Source: Natronosporangium sp035305625 (GTDB lineage Bacteria > Actinomycetota > Actinomycetes > Mycobacteriales > Micromonosporaceae). Taken from it: 64,000 bases of DNA. The DNA is taken from assembly GCA_963809545.1 (NCBI GenBank), contig CAWEKD010000005.1, positions 1,240,001-1,304,000 on the forward strand. Direction: 5' to 3'. The position numbers were made by a program, and so were the translations under genes. Each line of letters starts with the position of its first letter. Positions within the stretch are counted from its first letter, which is position 1. This document shows, in pieces, positions 59,854 through 64,000 of this stretch. The notes under the pieces were generated by a model. It was given only the letters and a program-made list of their open reading frames with translations. It did not search any database and had not been told where the DNA came from.

Positions 59854-61041
59854 ATGGCGGGAACCACTCAAGTGATCGTGGTCGGCGGCGGGTACGCCGG
59901 GGTTATGGCGGCCAACCGCCTGACCCAGCGGGGCGATCTGGCCGTGACGTTGATCAATCCACGCCCACAATTCGTCGAGCGGATCCGGCTGCACCAACTC
60001 GTGGGCGGCTCCCACCCTGCGGTCGTCGACTACCGCGAGGTCCTGGCCGACGGGGTCCAGCTACGGATCGACACCGTGACCCGGATCGACCCGACTCCGT
60101 GCCGTGTGGTGTTGGCGAGCGGCGACACCGTCACCTATGACTATCTGATCTACGCGGTGGGGAGCGGCAGCGCCGCCGCGAGCGTGCCGGGGGTGGCCGA
60201 GTTCGCTCATCCGGTCGCCACTCTGGAGGGGGCGCGGCGGTTGCGGCGCGCGCTCGACACCGCTCCCGCGACCGCCCCGGTGACCGTGGTGGGAGGCGGC
60301 GCGACCGGGATCGAAGTCGCCGCCGAACTGGCGGAGGCGGGGTGGACCGTGACCCTGGTCTGCGGCGAGGTGCTCGGCCCGTACCTGCATCCACGTGGCC
60401 GGCGGGTGGTGGCCAAGCGGCTGGCCGCTCTCGGGGTGACCGTGCTCGACGGTCCCGACGCCAAGGTGACGGCGGTGACCGGTGACAAGGTGCGGCTCCG
60501 TGGGGGACGCACGCTGCCGAGCACGGTGACCGCGTGGGCCACGGGATTCGGTGTCCCGGACCTGGCGGTGCGCAGCGGGCTGACCACCGACCCCCTGGGA
60601 CGGTTGCTCACCGACGAAACCTTGACCAGTGTGGATGATCCACGCATCGTCGCGGCTGGGGATGCGGCGGCACCGTCCGGCCTGCCGTTGCGGATGAGCT
60701 GCCAGGCCGCGCATCCGCTGGGCGCGCACGCGGCGGACACGGTGCTGGCCCGGATCGCGGGCGAGCAGCCCGCCACTATCGACATAGGATTCTTCGGCCA
60801 GTGCCTCGCCCTGGGGCGTCGGGCCGCCATCGACCAGTTCGCCACCAGGGACGACACCGCGAACCGGTTCTTCGTCAGCGGCCGGCTCATCGCAGTGGTC
60901 AAAGAGCGCGCGTGCCGGCTCGCCGTCGGGGTGCTGGTGAAGGAGGCCCGTAAGCCCGGCGCGTTCGTCTGGCGGTTCAAGGATCGCACGCGCCAGCGGT
61001 TGCTCCAGGCCCGATCGGGCGAGAAACTGGCGACTCACTGA
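59854..61041 (+). CDS. NAD(P)/FAD-dependent oxidoreductase (NDH-II-like)
   Basis: A 395-residue flavoprotein with an FAD-binding VIVVGGGYAGVMAANRL, an NAD-binding VTVVGGGATGIEVAAEL and an FAD aspartate in IVAAGDAAAP. It lacks a long C-terminal membrane helix, although the end is basic. The group includes type II NADH dehydrogenases and apoptosis-inducing-factor-like proteins. GAGGGAGG precedes ATG 59854. Such flavoproteins are regular neighbours of ECF41 sigma factors. Confidence 0.9.
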   Translation: MAGTTQVIVVGGGYAGVMAANRLTQRGDLAVTLINPRPQFVERIRLHQLVGGSHPAVVDYREVLADGVQLRIDTVTRIDPTPCRVVLASGDTVTYDYLIYAVGSGSAAASVPGVAEFAHPVATLEGARRLRRALDTAPATAPVTVVGGGATGIEVAAELAEAGWTVTLVCGEVLGPYLHPRGRRVVAKRLAALGVTVLDGPDAKVTAVTGDKVRLRGGRTLPSTVTAWATGFGVPDLAVRSGLTTDPLGRLLTDETLTSVDDPRIVAAGDAAAPSGLPLRMSCQAAHPLGAHAADTVLARIAGEQPATIDIGFFGQCLALGRRAAIDQFATRDDTANRFFVSGRLIAVVKERACRLAVGVLVKEARKPGAFVWRFKDRTRQRLLQARSGEKLATH

Positions 61042-61130
61042 CCGTGCCGGCCTGAACGACCGACCGGGGGACAGTGCGGGCGTGGGGGTGAGGGCCTCGG
61101 CCACGGGAATCCGGCGACGAAGGGGGCGGA

Positions 61131-62027
61131 ATGAGTGACCACGCCACCACCGCGGCGACCGACGCCTTCGTCGCTCACCGCAACCTGCTCTTCACGGTCG
61201 CCTACGAGTTGCTCGGGTCGGCCGCCGACGCCGAGGACGTCCTCCAGGAGACCTGGCTGCGGTGGGTCAAGGTCGATCTGGCGCAGGTACGTGATCCGCG
61301 GGCCTACCTGGTGCGGATCACGGCCCGACAGTCGCTCAACCGGCTGCGGACCATGGCGCGCCGCAAGGAGGCGTACGTCGGCCCCTGGCTACCGGAGCCG
61401 CTGCTCACCGCGCCGGACGTGGCCGAGGATGTGGAGTTGGCCGAGAGCGTGTCGCTGGCGCTGCTGCTCGTCCTCGAGACGCTGTCGCCGACCGAGCGGG
61501 CGGTCTTCGTGCTTCGAGACGTCTTTGACCTCAGCTATGACGAGATCGCCGCGGCGATCGAGAAAAGCTCCGCCGCCGTCCGTCAGATCGCCCACCGGGC
61601 CCGTCAGCACATCGAGGACCGCCGTCCGCGCCGGGCAGTCTCCGCCCGCCAGGCGCGGGCGGTGGTGGACGCTTTCCAGCGGGCGGTGGCAACCAGTGAT
61701 CTGCAGGGCCTGCTCGACGTGCTCGCCCCGGATGTCGTGCTGGTGGGTGACGGGGGTGGGGTCAAGCAGGCCCCGTTGCGGCAGGTCACGGGCGCGGACA
61801 AGGTGGCTCGCTTGTTCTTCGGCGGCCTCCGCAGGGTCGACGCTGCCATCACCGCGGACTTCACGGTGGTCAACGGCAACCCGGCACTCCTGGTGCACCT
61901 GGACGGTGAGCTCGACGGTGTGCTGGCGTTTCAGATCGAGGATGCGTACATCACCGGCCTCTACTACGTCCGCAATCCGGCGAAGCTTTCCCGCATCGGC
62001 ACGGAAACACTGCTCACCCGGCGTTGA
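61131..62027 (+). CDS. sigJ: ECF41 (SigJ-type) RNA polymerase sigma factor
   Basis: A 298-residue sigma factor. Region 2 is FVAHRNLLFTVAYELLGSA with DAEDVLQETWLRW, region 4 is LSPTERAVFVLRDVFDLSY with IEKSSAAVRQIAHRARQ, and the C-terminal 110 residues form a SnoaL-like domain. Typical ECF41 motifs YVGPWLPEPL in the linker and a YYVRNPAKLSRI end are present; the C-terminal domain replaces an anti-sigma factor. It follows the flavoprotein after 89 bp, probably in the same operon. Confidence 0.93.
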   Translation: MSDHATTAATDAFVAHRNLLFTVAYELLGSAADAEDVLQETWLRWVKVDLAQVRDPRAYLVRITARQSLNRLRTMARRKEAYVGPWLPEPLLTAPDVAEDVELAESVSLALLLVLETLSPTERAVFVLRDVFDLSYDEIAAAIEKSSAAVRQIAHRARQHIEDRRPRRAVSARQARAVVDAFQRAVATSDLQGLLDVLAPDVVLVGDGGGVKQAPLRQVTGADKVARLFFGGLRRVDAAITADFTVVNGNPALLVHLDGELDGVLAFQIEDAYITGLYYVRNPAKLSRIGTETLLTRR

Positions 62028-62071
62028 GCTCTTCTCCCGCGGTCAGGGGTGGCACCCATCGCGAGGTGCCG

Positions 62072-63055
62072 TCAGTGGGACCGATCCGACGCCGCCGGTT
62101 GCCGCCGGTCGGCCAGGAAAGCGGTGACGGTGGGGAGGTAGGCAGGGGCGAGTTGATCACGACGAGGCACCTCCGGATCGGGGTCGGCGGTGAAGAGGCC
62201 GTGGTTCGCACCCGGGAAGACCGCGAACCCGTGCTGGGGATGTGGGGGAAGGTGCTCGGCGAATGTCCGCAGGCTGGTGTGGACGGGGATGACATTGTCG
62301 GCGCCGCCGAACAGGGCCAGCACGGGGCAGCGCACCCGCGGCAGGACGGTGGTGGGGTCGAAGTCGAGGATGTGACGTACGAACCGTAGGTTGGCCGGCG
62401 TGTCGTAGGAGAACGCCACGGTCTGGTACCAGGGTTTGGTCACGTAGCGGGCCTGCTCGGCCAGAATCGCCTCGACCGGGTCGCCGCGACGGATCAGCTC
62501 GACCCGGGTGTCCACCCAGGCCATGGCTTCCGCCACCGTCTCCTCATCGTGGCCTTCGGCGCGCACCCAGGCTTCCAGTCGCTCACGCTCCTGCTGTGCC
62601 GGGGTGGTACCGGGGCCGGAGTGGCAGATGACGAAGTCGACCGACTCCGGTTCGAGGGCGGCGGCCAACAGCGAGACCCAGCCGCCCTGGCTGATGCCGT
62701 ACAGACCGACCGGCTGGCCGGCGGTGGCCGGGTGGGCGCGCAGCACCCGCACCGCGGCGAGCGACTCGCGGGCACGGTCCTCAATGGTTTGATCGGTCCA
62801 GTGTCCCGGTGATCCGCCACAGCCGGGCTTGTCGTGGCGCAGCACGACCGAGCCGGCGTCGGCGAGCCATTCCGGCCAGCCACCCCAGTCGAACCGATCT
62901 CCGTCGCCGGAGCCGTCGACGAGGACGATGCCCGGCAGGGGGCCGGTGGCGCCGGCGGGGATGCGGATGATCGCACCGAGGTCACCGACGGCGGTGGGGA
63001 CGACTGTTTCGGTTTCTACCGCGGTCGGGGGTGAGGTGGTGGGTGGGACGGTCAT
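62072..63055 (-). CDS. Alpha/beta hydrolase (acyl-CoA thioesterase/BAAT-like)
   Basis: The 327-residue hydrolase has its nucleophile elbow at GLYGISQGGWVSLL, an oxyanion region IVLVDGSGDGDRF, the acid in ALFGGADNVIPV and the histidine in FPGANHGLF. There is no signal peptide. The start lies two bases from the regulator stop, so it is co-transcribed with the ArsR-like gene. Confidence 0.87.
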   Translation of the reverse strand: MTVPPTTSPPTAVETETVVPTAVGDLGAIIRIPAGATGPLPGIVLVDGSGDGDRFDWGGWPEWLADAGSVVLRHDKPGCGGSPGHWTDQTIEDRARESLAAVRVLRAHPATAGQPVGLYGISQGGWVSLLAAALEPESVDFVICHSGPGTTPAQQERERLEAWVRAEGHDEETVAEAMAWVDTRVELIRRGDPVEAILAEQARYVTKPWYQTVAFSYDTPANLRFVRHILDFDPTTVLPRVRCPVLALFGGADNVIPVHTSLRTFAEHLPPHPQHGFAVFPGANHGLFTADPDPEVPRRDQLAPAYLPTVTAFLADRRQPAASDRSH

Positions 63056-63056
63056 G

Positions 63057-63608
63057 TCAGGTCTCCTCGGGGTCGGTGTCGGCGGGGGTGCCGGCCAGCA
63101 GGATGCGGACGAACCGGTAGTGCGCCGGTCGGGCGGAGCGATCAGTGATCCGGGCGAGGTACGGCTCGATCACGGCGGCCAGTTGGGTGCGGATGGAGGC
63201 CAGCTCGGCGGCGGTCAGCGGCAGCGTCGCCCCGCCGAGGAATCCGGCCTCCCGCCACGGCTCCGGTTGCTGGTCACGGGAGGCCTGCCAGCAGAGGATC
63301 CGGTCCGCTTCCCGCTGGACGAACACCTGCTCCAGCTGCTTCGCGGCGGGGTTTTCGCTGGTCCAGCTCTGCTCGATGTCGACGAGTCGCCACGGTCGTT
63401 CACGACCGTCATCGCGCGGATCGGCCCGCTCCACCAGCCCGTACTTCGCCAGTTGGCGCAGATGGTAGGAGCAGCTGGCCTGAGTGGAGTCAAGGTGGCG
63501 CGCGCACTCGGCCGCGGTGGCCGGCCCTGCGGTAGCCAGTAGCTCGATCAGGTCCAGCCGCAGCGAATGGGCCATCGCCCGTAGTGCGCGGGGGTCGGTG
63601 ATCCGCAT
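63057..63608 (-). CDS. ArsR-like winged-helix transcriptional regulator
   Basis: A 183-residue protein. Residues 1-80 are an ArsR/HTH_20 domain (PRALRAMAHSLRLDLIELLA, ARHLDSTQASCSYHLRQLAK). The rest is a helical region with no assigned family. It has no obvious metal-binding cysteine pair, so a small-molecule ligand is more likely. A 16-bp palindrome lies directly before the start codon, which suggests autoregulation of the two-gene operon. Confidence 0.87.
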   Translation of the reverse strand: MRITDPRALRAMAHSLRLDLIELLATAGPATAAECARHLDSTQASCSYHLRQLAKYGLVERADPRDDGRERPWRLVDIEQSWTSENPAAKQLEQVFVQREADRILCWQASRDQQPEPWREAGFLGGATLPLTAAELASIRTQLAAVIEPYLARITDRSARPAHYRFVRILLAGTPADTDPEET

Positions 63609-63612
63609 GATG

Positions 63613-63628
63613 TCAAAGATATCTTTGA
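63613..63628. promoter_or_regulatory. ArsR-type operator palindrome
   Basis: TCAAAGATATCTTTGA is a perfect 16-bp palindrome five bases upstream of the ArsR-like start. A degenerate second copy (GATATACCTTTGGGATAT) follows near 63644. Its A+T-richness stands out from the surrounding DNA. Confidence 0.75.
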
Positions 63629-63729
63629 TATAGGGAGATGTCAGATATACCTTTGGGATATGGCGGCGGTGTGGTCACGACCGCATAAAGGAGATGCAGC
63701 GTCACCGGTAGCGTGCTGGGATCTGCGGC

Positions 63730-64000
63730 ATGGCGTTTGAGCTTGTCCACCCGCCGAAGGCGCAACCGGGAGACCGGATCGCGGTGTTGTCGCCGTCGCT
63801 TGCGGCGCCGGGCGTCTACCCCGAGGTGCATGAGCAGGCGATGCGGCGGCTCACCGAGGTGACCGGCCTCATCCCGGTGGAGTACCCGACCACCCGCCAG
63901 GTAGGGGCCTCCCCGGAGGCGCGCGCCGCCGACATCCACGCCGCCTTCGCCGACCCCCAGATCCGGGCCATTCTCACCACCCTCGGTGGCGAGGACCAGA
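63730..64000 (+). CDS. S66 family LD-carboxypeptidase / MccF-like (partial)
   Basis: A frame from ATG 63730 runs off the right edge after 90 codons. It reads LVHPPKAQPGDRIAVLSPS at the start and ADIHAAFADPQIRAILTTLG near the end, the N-terminal pattern of S66 serine peptidases. These cleave LD-peptide bonds in peptidoglycan, or inactivate microcin C-type toxins (MccF). The catalytic His/Glu region is outside the window. Confidence 0.82.
   Translation, partial: MAFELVHPPKAQPGDRIAVLSPSLAAPGVYPEVHEQAMRRLTEVTGLIPVEYPTTRQVGASPEARAADIHAAFADPQIRAILTTLGGEDQ

Overview
The window is high-GC DNA, rich in GTG starts and in ATGA/TGATG gene overlaps, from a mycelial-type actinomycete. The organism is probably Micromonosporaceae-like. 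This rests on a RepSA-type integrative element, F420/LLM chemistry, Ku/LigD repair, an OleA-like lipid operon and formylglycine sulfatase genes. It is inferred from gene content, not from a phylogenetic marker.

Layout. 1-6.1 kb: an FAD/Fe-S dehydrogenase, a glucose dehydrogenase and a GH15 glucosidase. 6.1-15.3 kb: housekeeping and repair genes, namely trmB, an initiator tRNA, divergent Ku and LigD for end joining, proBA, an alkyltransferase-like protein, and two detached complex I genes (nuoB, nuoC). 15.3-23.1 kb: a tightly overlapping seven-gene operon of OleA-like thiolase, GT2, OleC-like AMP ligase, cytochrome P450, OleD-like reductase, sensor kinase and response regulator. I regard this as the most interesting system here, a candidate beta-lactone or modified long-chain lipid pathway lacking an OleB hydrolase in the window. 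A NuoI-like ferredoxin follows it. 23.8-34.0 kb: HtpX, a small WGxxGxxG secreted protein, an HxlR-regulated operon with a frameshifted hydrolase, then formylglycine-generating enzyme, an AtsA-like arylsulfatase and a BASS transporter, and ctaD.

34.4-44.5 kb: an integrative element of the actinomycete AICE type inserted in the 3' end of a tRNA-Tyr gene, bounded by 55-bp direct repeats. It carries int, xis, a shattered repSA, a DUF2637 membrane gene, an FtsK/TraB-like gene with a frame slip, a GntR/HAD regulator pair behind three 40-bp-spaced operators, and an Mrr endonuclease cargo gene. A 560-bp structured non-coding end contains a 140-bp nested inverted repeat.

44.7-64 kb: YajQ, a PRC-barrel protein, an envelope-polysaccharide cluster (CDP-alcohol phosphatidyltransferase, GalE-like epimerase, three GT2s and a membrane-anchored methyltransferase), a flavin reductase, a TetR/thioesterase pair, an LLM-hemerythrin fusion, tRNA-Arg, an MFS pump with TetR, an NDH-like flavoprotein with an ECF41/SigJ sigma factor, a hydrolase with an ArsR-like regulator, and the start of an S66 carboxypeptidase. 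Several regulators sit beside clear palindromic operators.
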